A stretch of DNA of 64,000 bases from assembly GCA_944990035.1 (NCBI GenBank), contig CALYLX010000144.1:62001-126000 (forward strand). The letters are read 5' to 3'. This stretch comes from Clitopilus passeckerianus (Eukaryota; Basidiomycota; Agaricomycetes; Agaricales; Entolomataceae). The translations under genes were made by a program, and so were the position numbers. The first letter of the stretch is position 1, and each line of letters begins with the position of its first letter. The notes beneath the pieces are model-generated. The model saw nothing but the letters and a program-made list of their open reading frames with translations. It did not search any database and had not been told where the DNA came from. Positions 19,480-30,659 of this stretch are shown in pieces.

Positions 19480-21751
19480 CTCAGGCACATTCCAAGGCGG
19501 GATTAAGGATTGGTTTTCAATTGTTCGAAGCACAAGTATCCATTCAGCAATGTATATACGGTTGAACGTACCATATGAAACACTACTTTTATCCTGAACC
19601 AATACGTAAATGATTTCTTGAATCTCCAACTATATAGTTCAATTCCGACCCAACACTAAGTAGAATAATCGAAAATGAAGAAGATAAGTAAATACAGCAT
19701 AGCGTGTCGATGGAATTACAATGCGGAAGATAGCCTGTATTCTGGAATATCGACCAAAAACCATACACGAGTTCAAAGCGCATGACTGGCCAAGGTCAAG
19801 GTCCAGCTGTGGGTGAACTAACTGCATTCAGACGGCAGGTAGGGCAGCCTACCAGCGAGATCCATGGTACGACGTAGTCTTCGTGCTTCTGGCCAACGAC
19901 CTGAAGGGACAGATAGAGTAAGCCAAACATCCACATCGTACACAGTAAAGTTCACCATACCTGTCTCCGACGCAATCCCAATCCCAACATCGTCAACATC
20001 CATACCACCACCAGCCCCCACGGATGTCGCCGCTTCAGAACGGATTTACGTATCGCCATCCCTTCCACTACCCAGACCTCACATCCTCGAGTCTAGAACC
20101 CAACACCGCCTGACTAACGACGCCACATTCCTCGCATCACCATGTCGGAAGCGTAGAGCGGCTTGCGGGGACGAATGATATTGCCCGGCTCCTATCGTCT
20201 CCCAGAGATTCCTCTCCGCTACTTTTCGTATTCTCCTCCCAGTACGCTCCTATCTTCCACATCCTTGAGTCCTACGGCCTGTATCGCCTGGCCCATCGCC
20301 TAATCGACCACCTCCTGACCTCATGCCGCCATTCCGGAACAATTAGCAACTTTCAGAATCTTCGTGACGACATTCCCAGCATTCTCTCTCCTATAGCCAC
20401 AAGGACGACGTTCGGTAGGACGACAAACCAGGCGGATGCACCATCAAAACGTTGATAACGAGAAGCCGCCTGTTGACGACAAAAGCGAAGAGGTGCATGG
20501 AGAACGGATGGGTGGTGGTGTTGTTGACTTATAGCAGGGAGAAGAGAACGGGATGGATGATGAAGCCAATGCACAAGGTAGTGGCTCTTCCCTCGTATAC
20601 CCAACTTGGACGCTTGCCCCACCATCTCGGGTCCAGCGCGAACACCCTGTCCAAGTCCACTAAGGACGTCCCTCATCTTGAAGTACACGTAGGGAGGGGG
20701 AAAGCCGGCAGCTTCTTCCGCGTTCGTGCAGGTAGCGCGGGGAATTGTGTAACAATCCGATGCATTCGTCATAGTGGTGAGAATGGTACCGACGACGACG
20801 AGGCCGGAGCCGGGGTCAAACACACGAGTAGTTCCTCTTCGTCACCTCCTCGACCCCGGTAGACGGCAACGAGCCGAGGAGAGGAAAGGATTGTTGAGGA
20901 ATGACCGTCTGAGGGGTGTTGGAATCTCCCGGATGAAGAAGCTAGGTGTAGCTCGGGGAAGTTTGGCTGATCAGTGATCGTGCTCATCGTCCCGTGTCGC
21001 GGCTCCAGCAGCGTAAGGAGCATAGAGGTAGCCGACATCTGCCGTGTGCATCATTGCGTCAACGACGGTAGTTCTGGTAGAGTGTCGAGGTGGAGGTCAT
21101 GTCTGGATGCATCGTCACTGCGAAGACGAATGAATGGGGGCAGCGAAGATGGCAGTTTTGGTGGTCGCAGCCATGGATGTGTGGGTCATAGCTGAGACAA
21201 CGACCCACAAAGATGCGGATAAGGCATCGACTTGGGTAGTCCGACCAAGTAGTGAGCGGACTCGGAGGAGAACACGTTGACGAGGACAAGGGAGGGAGAG
21301 GATGGTCAAAGTGGTGTGTGCTTCGTCCGACACTTGTTCGATTCGGCCATATCGGCAAGGAAAAGAGAGAAATGAGAAGAGAGAGGTTCAGAGAGAAAGC
21401 ATGATGAAAAACAGGACGACATTGCCTCGGCCGAAGCTTTGTCGGATCCCGGATCCAGCCAACCCCATCACGTGTCAGATTAGGGCAGGCCTAATCGCGT
21501 TGTGTTCTCGTATGATTTTGTCATTTCGACCACCTTATCTTCACTGGTCACTCCCCTGGGATGCCAACTACCTCGTCGCGGCGATATGGTCTTATGTCCT
21601 TAAATTTATTCCGGGATCTCGGTGTTGACTATCGTTCACAGGTTTCCCAGAGTTGTAGTTTCCCGATTGACCAACAAGATATTCATACATCCATATCAAT
21701 AGCTAAAAAACATTCTCATGCATTGATGGTTACTCCGCCATTCTGAACCCA
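19480..21751. repeat. Gene-free block holding degenerate repeat unit R3 (about 19810-21500)
   Basis: No gene recognised. R3 starts about 330 bp after gene B, as R1 starts about 380 bp after gene A. On the minus strand it contains an exon-like end, DDVGIGIASETG followed by GTATG (about 19975-20005). R2 has a matching stretch, ADIAIGTTSGTG followed by GTATG (about 15555-15592), so both may descend from one coding sequence. It ends CATCACGTGTCAGATTAGGGCAGG at 21466-21489. Confidence 0.5.
21466..21494 (+). promoter_or_regulatory. Recurrent CATCACGTG..AGGGCAGG motif
   Basis: CATCACGTGTCAGATTAGGGCAGG followed by CCTAATCGCG, closely matching 12804-12835. The downstream bases (CCTAA.CGCG) are also shared. 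Confidence 0.35.
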
Positions 21752-22030
21752 TTACTCGAACGTGATACAGAAGCATTCGTCGCTGGGTAAATGTGTCGTT
21801 AGTTAGAGTACGAATACGAAGACATGATACTGGATTTACTTGATGCAGAAGCCAGTGCCGAAGCCGAGAGATGGGCAATAGTCGAGAGCACAATACTCCT
21901 GGGTTTGGCATTCGCCAGCAGCAGTGGCTGCGTCAGTGGTAGCGACATCACGCATTTCGATGGCAATAGCTTGGACAGCAGTGCCAGCAGCAAGGATAAA
22001 GATAGCAGTGTCGATGAGGGAGAATTTCAT
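21752..22030 (-). CDS. Small secreted cysteine-rich peptide (six Cys, defensin-like spacing)
   Basis: Exon 1 is 22030-21840 and exon 2 is 21782-21752. The 57-bp intron has donor GTAAAT, a CTAAC branch site and acceptor CAG. Spliced length is 73 aa; without splicing the frame ends at 64 aa and loses two Cys. Residues 1-21 form a clear signal peptide (MKFSLIDTAIFILAAG then TAVQA). The mature part has six Cys spaced C-x5-C-x4-C-x9-C-x4-C-x-C, with GFC before the last pair. The closing G-x-C...C-x-C arrangement recalls cysteine-stabilised alpha/beta (defensin-like) peptides, but the helix pair is C-x4-C, not the usual C-x3-C. Three disulfides are likely. A TATAAAA box lies at about 22116-22124. 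Antimicrobial or effector function is inference. Confidence 0.72.
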
Positions 22031-22854
22031 GGTGTGAAGGTTTAGATGTTTGACTGATTCGGATGACTTGCAGAATAGTGCGACTCGATGAGGATGGACA
22101 TGGATTTCTAAGTGCTTTTATACCCTGTGGCCTGCATCCGAGTAGCGATACGCACCTCGAGTCAAGCCACATTGGGTTGACACAGGAGTGCCAGCGTTTG
22201 ACGTTCAATATTCAGGCTACGTTCTAGCCAAAATGTACATTCCTGTGGCTTTGACAATGTACGTTATGGTTCCTGGATTTTATCGTGTAGAATGCCTATT
22301 GAATCAAACTTCTAGAGACTCGAGGCTTCTGAATGGTACATATGTCATTAGCGATCTGTTGAATAGCCACTAAGAGTGTCAGCTGCGACCTCAGAACGGC
22401 GAGATGTCAGGCCTATATGTGATGATCACTCTCAGGTGATCTTCTCGACTCGGATAATTCATAGATCTTGAAGGAAGCAGCGAATAGAATATCACAGACC
22501 TACCACAGACCATTTTAATTGTGTCGATAACTCCTTTCAATTCCACTTTTGCGTTCCGTTTTTGTCCCCCACGTTCCATAATGTTCCTTGCATTCCAACG
22601 TTCAAGCCGTTGTTGGAGATTCCAAAATCGCAAAACAAACCCCTGTCAGGCCTGAAAATTCAGCTGCTCTTATCAAGTCGTTTAAGTAAAATGTTCCTGA
22701 CAAGGCGAGCCATAGAAGTTTCCTCTTTTCTACAGTCTCCCGCCTTATATGGTTAAACGACCTTGTCAATCACGACCAAAATTACCAAGTACGTACTCCC
22801 GTCTGGCTAAGGGTGATGGAAAGGGAGGACGCGTGTGGGCCCTCGGAGGATATG
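22031..22854. other. Intergenic, nothing recognised
   Basis: Contains the TATA box of the small secreted peptide gene (about 22116-22124) and short open frames without domain signals. No repeat match was noticed. Confidence 0.4.
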
Positions 22855-23175
22855 GGGCATTCTAAACACCATGTGATTCGGCACTGGCGCCCAAAAGCCA
22901 TACAATCGCTTCATATTCATCAGGTATCAGCGACCTGGATTGAATGGGTCGGTGATAGCGTGTTGGCTTACTGTAAGTATTCCGTTGTCACTTTCCTCCA
23001 TTACTCCCTTCCTCAACTTGAGTCTCCTTTGCAGTTGGTATTGCCTAGCTTTCCTCGAGTCGCAGCCGACCTTCCTATTTGTGAAGTACTGGATGAAGCT
23101 GCTCCGTTGGTGACCAGGACAAGAGAACCATGCCTGGAAATTATCAACCGCGTCTCTCACATATAGCCATCGCTC
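22855..23175 (+). pseudogene. Chimeric pseudogene: membrane-protein fragment joined to BTB-gene fragment
   Basis: 22880-23080 matches the minus-strand membrane-protein gene at 23607-24622, in the opposite orientation. It includes AIQSLHIHQVSATWIEWVG, a spliceable intron (GTAAGTATT..TTTGCAG) and the start of exon 2 (TGGTATTGCCTAG..TTTC.TCGAGTC). At about 23081 the match switches to the helical exon of a double-BTB gene: EVLDEAAPLVT, then EIINRV, then a GTGGGTTTTCC donor like the GTGCGTTTTCC of gene A. A stop codon precedes the expected W. Neither part is complete, so this is a recombination product of two neighbouring families. Confidence 0.65.
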
Positions 23176-23606
23176 GGGTGGGTTTTCCTCGACATCAAAT
23201 TCGTCACAGAACGTCCTCTCACGCAGATCCAGGCCAAACTCTCTATCTCTGACAGGAATACCGAGAAGCTACAATTCGGGTTATATCCGACGACTTCTAC
23301 GCCCCGGATAATTGCCGGCGCAACAAGTAGCTGTACATGAGCGCCTTCGTACAAAACCACACCTTAAAGCTCATAGAGCAGCTTATGACTATGCCATGTA
23401 TGCCTACCGACATCGATGGACTATTCGCGGATGTGAAACAGTGCGCGTTGAGAGGCGAAGTATGCATCGAGAAAATCAAGAGGATGACTCCAAATGTGCT
23501 TTTTACCGGCTGAGTAGATTACACCGACTGATATTGTCGTATTAGAGAAAATAGGATTTTTAATCGTAATCTTAAAAAGGTCGCTCTTTCTATGAAACAA
23601 CTCTAT
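23176..23606. other. Intergenic, nothing recognised
   Basis: Follows the chimeric pseudogene. No open frame with a domain signal. Confidence 0.35.
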
Positions 23607-24622
23607 TCAAACCATCCCCCGAGACGAAAATGGGGGAAAAGCGATAGGTATGAATATGATAAATACGCGAAACGCAACATACAGGCCTCCGAGTCCCACA
23701 AGAAGTCCGGTGAGAAAGTAAACAAGACCTAAGATCGATGTCAACCGGAATGAAATGGGGGAGGCGTATGGAGTACACACCAGGTAGCTTACACCTCCGC
23801 TCACACCATCCACCTGCGTCTTTGACGAGGGTTGGAATGAGAGACAACAGACCGAGATGTTTCTAGACAGGGAAATTTGACAGCCGTTAGATCAAAGTCG
23901 AATTTGTCTCGATAGGAAGAAAGAGAGAGTATACTTATAGCAAGTAAATAGAGTCCTCCAAGAAAGAGACCAGCTGGAATGCAAGATATCGTGATGGAAA
24001 GGGGTATCAGGATGATAAGGAAAACGACAGCCCACATCCCGAGGGTACTTATCATCAGAACTAACACGGAAGAGATGGCAGGAGCAGTACGGGCGACTAG
24101 TACACCGACAATTGAGAGAATTAGAGATGCGATTGCTTCGCTCAGAGCTGGGAGGGATCGATAATCATGGTGTAAATATTAGTATGGATTTACGAGACGA
24201 ATGAAAGGGCACGTACGGATGAAAACGGTGAGCCCAACGAGTGCCAAGAGGTCTGCACCACATTCAATGTGGAAGAACCATCGGAAGGTAGGTCGTGACT
24301 CGAAGAAACCTAGGCAATACCAGCTGTAAAATGTTGGGGTAGGACTTCAAGTTGAAGAAGGGGGGATATAGAGTACGTACAGGACGGCCAAGGCGGTACC
24401 ACCTACCCACTCGATCCATGTCGCGGTCACCTGGTGATTATGAAGCGATTGAATGGCTTTAGCGGTACCAAATCCTAGGAGGATCGAGACGGTTGAGAGG
24501 CGATAGGGTGTGATGATGCCGCGACGTCTTCGTTCTTCAAACTCTTCATTCATGGTTGACGAGTTTGACCCAGAGAGTATATTGAGGCGAGGTTTATCTG
24601 GAGGTGGAGAGAATTGAAGCAT
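23607..24622 (-). CDS. Multi-pass membrane protein, unrecognised family
   Basis: Start ATG at 24622. Exons are approximately 24622-24381, 24323-24217, 24147-23935 and one or more exons down to a stop at about 23607. The first three junctions have good GT/AG sites and compatible phases; the last region (23870-23750) may hold one more intron. Hydrophobic segments, in order: STVSILLGFGTAKAIQSL, TWIEWVGGTALAVLY, ADLLALVGLTVFI, EAIASLILSIVGVLVA, STLGMWAVVFLIILIPLSI, IPAGLFLGGLYLLAISI and ILGLVYFLTGLLVGLGGLYV, ending in a short tail. That gives seven to eight membrane passes. No transporter or receptor motif is recognised. A relic of a paralogue lies 0.6 kb downstream (22855-23080) in opposite orientation. 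Confidence 0.6.
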
Positions 24623-25224
24623 TGCGTTGCGCTGATTAGACGGGCCCTTTTATAATTCTGGACTCCCTTGTGCCTGAGACGTCGAAAGTCGACTGGTACC
24701 TGAGCAATTTGGACCGCAGGATACTCGAAGTGGGATTTTATCGACGGTCACCGAGATACATGAGAATGTCGAAGGTGTGGTACTTGGAGATTGCACCGCA
24801 AGAACACTTGTTCAGTATGTAGCGATTAGGCATCATTAGGAGGGAATGGCTGAGAACGATTGTAGAGTTAGATAGGATCGGTGGGAGGAAATGTTCTAAG
24901 GTACCTCCTAGTATTGCGGTGAAGCGATTTTCCATCCTGGATGACTGTATCATGAAGGAATAAAGGAAAGGAAAGGAAAGAGAAGAAGAAAGAGTACAGT
25001 AACCATGTTGAAGCCAGCAAACCAGGCAAAGATGACGCCGTCGGCTCAGCGCTACTCCATCACGTGTCAGTCATGTCGCGTTTTACCCCTCTAAGCTATT
25101 TACCGCTATTAGCATCTAAAGCCAACGGAGGTGATATTTTCATCCCGCAATTTATAGGGGGTCGGCATATCTTCGTTTACTACCAAAACCAATAACTAAT
25201 TGACTAACCCAATAATTGCCTTCC
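24623..25224. other. Intergenic between divergent genes, with a CATCACGTG site
   Basis: Separates the minus-strand membrane-protein gene from gene C. It contains CCATCACGTGTCAG at about 25057-25070 followed by GTCGCGTTTTACC, similar to the sequence after the motif at 12804, but the AGGGCAGG part is missing. The site is about 160 bp before the gene C start. Confidence 0.4.
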
Positions 25225-27188
25225 ATGGTCCTCGCATTAGCAAGCTCTCCCCACCACTCGACTTCTCCTTCTCCTCCATGCTCTCCTCATCGACCATCTG
25301 CATCACCTTCCCCTCCTCCACCTGTACATTCGCACCGATGTACGTACTTCGAATCCCGTTGATATATCCCGCATTTCTAAAAACTTTCTAGTTAACGATC
25401 ACACCGCCGAAATCACCTACCAATCCTCCGACGGCGTCCTTTTTCACATCCACACCGTCTACTTACGCGCCCACACCGGAAGTCTTGCCCCTTCCACCGG
25501 AATGTCACTAGACGAAGTCGTCCCATTAACTGAACCATCAAGAGTCTTAGAAACACTCTTCACGTTTATCTACCCTTTCCCCAAATCCGATCCTTTCGCA
25601 GATGTAGAGGTGAACAAGAAGCACCTCTTCAAGGTAGCCGAGGCGGCGGAGAAGTATCAAGTCTTTCCCGCGATGTATGCATGTGTAATCAAAATGGGGT
25701 TCGTTGCCTTTATATCTATTTACCTTAGTGAATACTAACCATTAACCTATCAACCCCGTTCTTCAGAGACCTTATCCAGCAATCCCCAGTCCGAGTCCTA
25801 GCGCACGCTCTAAAACACGGGTATCATAAACTCGCCGATCAGGCAGCCCCTGCCGCACTTGACATACCCCCGAAGAAAATGATCCAACACATCCCTGCTC
25901 CATTCCACGAACTCTGGTTTACGTACCACGCTCAGTGGACTTCGATCCAGGAAAAGGTCCTAACTCAACACCTCCCGCGCTTTACTCCAACCTGGGGCAT
26001 AGTTTGTATCCTCGCCTCCAGTCTCCGCGTCCTACAAAACCCCGAATCGATCCTCGGGACCGGGGACGTGTATCGCAATTGGAGAGGAATGATTATGGAG
26101 TTGGTCGAGGAGGTGAGGCCGTTGACGGAGGAGCTTGAGGTGAAGAAAGAAACGAGAAGAGATGAAAATGGGGAGGAGGAGGAGGGCGAAGAGGAGGAGG
26201 AGGAGGAGTTGGATCCTGGGCCGGTGATTGAGGGAGAAGAGACGATCGCCCTCGTCTGTGAGAACGATAAAAAATACACCTTCTCCAAAAAGGTCCTCCT
26301 CTCCTGCGCTCCCGGTTTTCAATCCCTCGTCCCAGAGCCACCTTTACCTCCTCCCACTGAACTCCGCATCCACGAACCCACAGACAAAATGAACCTATTG
26401 CTCAAATTCATCTGCCCGGTCCCCTCACCCGTCCTCGAGGGGTTGTCATTTGAACACCTCATTGACCTCGCGTACGCTGCTGAGAAGTATCAAGTGTATC
26501 AGGCGATGTGGATGTGTGAGAAGTTACTCCGGTGTGTTCGTCTCTTCCTATTCCATCTACCGTCTAGCATTCTCGGAGAGTTCTCAGTATTGTGCTAACG
26601 GTAGATTTATCTCATAGGGATAAACTTCCTGAACATTCCCTCGACATCTTCAGATACGCCGGAAAGTTCAAGTACTTCCACACCTTAACCCTCGCAGCTC
26701 CACTTGTCATCGACCATCCTCTATCTGAAACTCTCCGTATGCTTCCCGGAGACCTACATGTCGCTTGGGTACGTCTCATTCGTATTATCACTAACCCAAT
26801 CGATTCACTTACTGTAAACGGTGCAATCCAGGGAAAATACTATTCCAAATGGGAATCCGTCTCCCAGAAATGCATCCGCACCGTTCTCGCGACATACAAC
26901 ACCCACCCCCGCTGTGCGTGCTGCAAACGAGGCGGCCGCGCAGCCGGGTCGTCCTTCCTTACTTGCCACGGGACTCCCGTTATAAACGAGTTGACCAAAG
27001 GACCGAAAGCGTTGAAGGATATCGACCTTCTGCTGAAGGAAACCATGACGTGGGAGGGGTGTAGGCTGGATGAGGAGGCGAGGGAGAGGTGGATGGGCGT
27101 TATTAGAGCTGCTGTGGGGTCGATTGGGGAGTTTTCAGGATACATTGGGGTACATGAAGATGGTGAAAGTCGACTAGATAATGACTGA
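25225..27188 (+). CDS. Double-BTB protein gene C, with intron loss and an acidic linker
   Basis: Exons 25225-25339, 25392-25698, 25767-26531, 26618-26768 and 26832-27188 give 564 aa with consistent phases. The start at 25225 is chosen because only this ATG enters exon 2 in frame. The first exon is long and Ser/Pro/His-rich. The first BTB-like domain contains ITYQSSDGVLFHIHTVYLRA and AEAAEKYQVFPAMYAC. Unlike in the paralogues, no intron separates the invariant W from the YY/YH..W block (25914 region): it has been lost precisely. Between the halves is a Glu-rich run, almost all Glu over 20 residues, near 26165-26210. The second BTB-like domain (YTFSKKVLLSCAPGF, DLAYAAEKYQVYQAMW) and tail are complete. 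The tail has Cys-x-Cys-Cys (HPRCACCKRGG). No disabling change was seen. Confidence 0.88.
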
Positions 27189-27649
27189 GGAAGAATTGGT
27201 ATATTAGTTTCGTAGATTAATTATAATAAGATGCTATTTGTATTTCGAGCACTTAGGCGGTCCAAACGTGCTCAAGGCCGAAGTCAATGATCTCTCGCTG
27301 AACGCACGAAACTCTCCAATGCCTTCCTATTGAATATACACCCACATGGTAATGACCTACATCAATCGGAACCTCGAGTAAATCAACCGTATATCACTTC
27401 TGAATATAAATAAAGCTGATAGTTCACTCAGATGACAGAAGGGGATGAAATGCACACAGTGAGGACAAACGTCTTGATTTTATCCGAGTCAATGCATGTC
27501 TTCGAGCGGCCCTTAATTTTATAACTCATAGATCTTACCTTCCTACAGAGACCTCTCCCAATGTGACGTGTTTTGAAGCACCTTTGAGCTACGGGCGTAT
27601 GCATGCACGTGTAGCTAGTCGTGTCGCGAATACACTCATATCGTTTCAT
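27189..27649. other. Intergenic, nothing recognised
   Basis: Convergent 3' regions of gene C and the DUF6593-like gene. No open frame of note. Confidence 0.35.
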
Positions 27650-28446
27650 TATTGAATTATACAGCAAGTCGAAACGGCAGCGCTAGCTGCATTACCGGCC
27701 ACAGTTACGGCAATCTCCCCACCTGCTGCGCCCGCTGCAGCTTTAAAGCTCTATTGAAAAAGTGAAGAATACCCAGTCAGTTGAAGTTGCAGCGAAGGAG
27801 ATTAAGATTAGAGTAGGTACACACCAGCGGCGTTTTATTGGGTGGCATCTTGAGGGATGAGAAAAGCAGAGCGAACATCAGGAAAACCATATCTTCCTCG
27901 GCCACGTCGGAGAGGAAGTTGAACGTTGCGAGCTCGGCTTTTCCGAAGGGGTGGTATTTGACATTGGTGAACACTGCGATTGTCTCGTTGCCGGATTTCG
28001 CCTGTTAGTGTTGGGAAGACATGAGCATTGCTGACCACAATCTATATGAAGAGCGAGTCTCTTACCGTCCAAGCACCTTTCTTATATGTGGTTACATATT
28101 TCGTTGTTGACCATTTCCACTCGTGGGTTCTAATTCAGATGCTATATTGAGCTGCCGGTAACCTAGTATTACGGATGAAAGAAGTAACATACAAGCTAAA
28201 TGTCCCGTCCGGTTTAACCTTGACATCTGCATACGGTTTTGTCACACCCATAACCTCCATCGTCTTCTTCTTCCAGTCTATTGAACCAACAACAGTGTTA
28301 CCCTGGGAGGAAGTGATAGTCGTGTGCTTTAGCTGGTCTAGAGTGCTTCGTTTCGTTACGATGGTGAAGGTGGGTGAACCTTCCTGGTCTGGAACGATAG
28401 GGCTGTTCCCAATGTCAAAGGCCGAGTACGTGAATGTCTTGGGCAT
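27650..28446 (-). CDS. DUF6593-like protein
   Basis: Start ATG at 28446, stop at about 27650-27652, with three introns having GT/AG sites (GTATGTTAC, GTAAGAGAC and GTGTGTACC donors). The protein begins MPKTFTYSAFDIGNSPI. It contains a beta-rich core: GSPTFTIVTKRSTL, then GNTVVGSIDWKKKTMEVMG, EWKWSTTKYVTTYKKGAW and ETIAVFTNVKYHPFGKAELA. It then has a hydrophobic helix, EDMVFLMFALLFSSLKMP, and a short Ala/Gly-rich tail. The alternation of strands with a W-K-W centre and the C-terminal hydrophobic helix matches what I know of the basidiomycete DUF6593 family, whose function is unknown. I assign it by pattern only. Confidence 0.55.
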
Positions 28447-30659
28447 CCCGGATACCGTCTCTGTGGGCGCTATTCAATTAGTGAATGGATTCGTCCGATT
28501 CCTCTAAGGATGGATGGCGATTGTTGAATAGAGCTGGCGGAATCAGTGAGTGAAGCACGGGGACTAATGAAATGAATTATGGTCTGAGAAAGGGGTAGTA
28601 CGTAGTTATCTGGGGCGGTGCGAGTGGCTCTCACCGCATTTTTAGTAGAACTTATATCGCGAGAGCATGGATAAGAATCTCACAGCCCGAATCCATTCAC
28701 TGATGAGTGGTGATCTCTGATCTTCGAATGTGAACCAAGCCACCGACGCCACGGCCTGCTGTCGTAGAAATGTGATTGATTGATACTTATCACAGTATGT
28801 GGTCACACGGAGGCCACCAGTCCACAGAGGTTGAAGTCTGGACACTTTGAATACTGTATCGACAGCGAGTAACTTCAAAGTAGGGATATATCTTCGTGCA
28901 TGAATAGATTGGACCGATAACGTCGTATTCGGATTTGGGAGTAGCTTAGGATATTATGAGCCTCAATATCTCTCGCTACGTAAAGAATAGGTACAGTTTG
29001 TAATGGTGAATACTCGAGAAGCATAGCATGGGTCTCACGTCGATAATCTTCAATATTCCGTTCTACACGATTTGTCAGTTCGAGCTGAAGCAGGTAAAGT
29101 ATGAAAAGCGTTACCTCGAGCTTAGCGGCACCGGGTCGTGAGGAAAGCCAACATGCAGGGATCCTGGATATGAAGTTCAAGGTTGACATGTCTGCGGTGC
29201 TATTTCTGGTGCACACACGGCGAGGGAAAAGTCGAAGCCATTAAGATGTTCCTCCGGGTGGGAACAACCGTCGTCGGTGATAACAATCCAGTGGTTCACG
29301 ACGACGCCGGGGCTGATGGTAACCTCAGCCTTCAGATGGAGCATCCCGTCGTCTCAACCTTCGTCTTCATGGACCCATTCATCACCCGCCGTTGTCGCTG
29401 CTCCCAGGACTTAGGAACGCAGATGGGACCTCCAACCGATAAGGATGTGAACGAGAAGATTCAAGGCCTTGAGTAGGGACGTCTTCCGAGCGAGGAGGGG
29501 AAGACGATAGGCAACGGTGGTGGAGAGGGTAGCAGTGGGGAGCGTGGTGCCGCGGAACACGTTCTGCGCGATGGACATGGGCATGGGATAGAGTAGCACT
29601 CCCCTGCTTCACCCTTGACAGGTGGGGAGCAGGTGACCCGGACCCAGACCTCACTGGTCTTCCTCGTCTTCCGCACCAACACAGGCCGAAGCCTCCTCCT
29701 CGCAGCGTGAGTCCTCCACACTTTCCGTACCAACAACGCTTGGTCCAGCCTCCTGGAACCCCCAACAGTCCTCCATTCCAGCGTGCGAGAGTGTGTGGCC
29801 AGAAATCGAGGGAAGTCGTCAATGGGCATTATATTAATCGACCTCGAGGGTTGAAGACGTCTCTGGAGCGTGTTCAGCCACCTGCCTCGGTAGAAGGGAC
29901 TTCGTTGTTGGAGGTATCAAGGATAGCGAGTGCTCGAGAGGGAAAAACGTATGTTCTGGGTAGTGCAGCTGGTATAGTATGTCCAATTGACCGTAAAACC
30001 GCGCTGCAGCCTAGATCACTAGCGCCAACCCTATAACCTGTGTCACAGGACGTCCGACAAGACGGGTATGGGGGAGCAAAGAATTCGGACCCGGTGGTCA
30101 ATGTCGTTGGAAGTGGAGGGGCCAAGGTTGTCATAGGCCTCCGGTTTCAAGGAACTGGGCCTCTAATGATGGGCCACCGACACCACACAGTAGCTCGTGC
30201 GGCGGCATCGAGAGATGAGAGAACTTGGGGCCACCTGGCTCGTTTGTGGTGGTCGCAGGGCTATACACGGGAGGAAGTCGGATTTCTGACTCTTCTAGGG
30301 GAACCTTCACTCGGGAGAGGGAGATCGTGCTTAAAGGACATGCTAGCAGATGTCGGAGGAAGGAGATTTGGACCTTATGAGGCTGGACGGTATGGCCGAA
30401 TCCCTGAGCAAGTGAGCAAGTGATGACAGGAGAGATGTGAGGGCGGATTTAGGGCAGGTCGACCTGGCAATTTCCGCCGACATGGTTTCGTAACCTCATC
30501 TTCATGTCATCAAAGCTCAACGAGTGAGATAATACATCATTGTGGTTGTATAATTAAGTTTGTTGCTTATATCCTAACCTTCTGTTTTCACCTACCGATC
30601 TATCGAGGTGGGCCATTTGGTCATCCCTTCGGAAATTGGAGGGTTATGATAGCCTGAAG
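28447..30659. repeat. Gene-free block with R-like degenerate repeat (about 29200-30460)
   Basis: An unassigned minus-strand open frame lies at 28875-29216. From 29200 the sequence resembles the 33000-35060 block: CCGAGCGAGGAG..GATAGGCA..GGTGG occurs at 29487-29522 and again near 33085-33118. AGGGCAGG occurs at 30451-30458. No intact gene recognised. Confidence 0.4.

Noticed and set aside
28642..29216. Minus-strand open frames of 78 and 113 aa
   Set aside because: No recognisable domain, and the candidate intron gives an early stop; not enough to call a gene.
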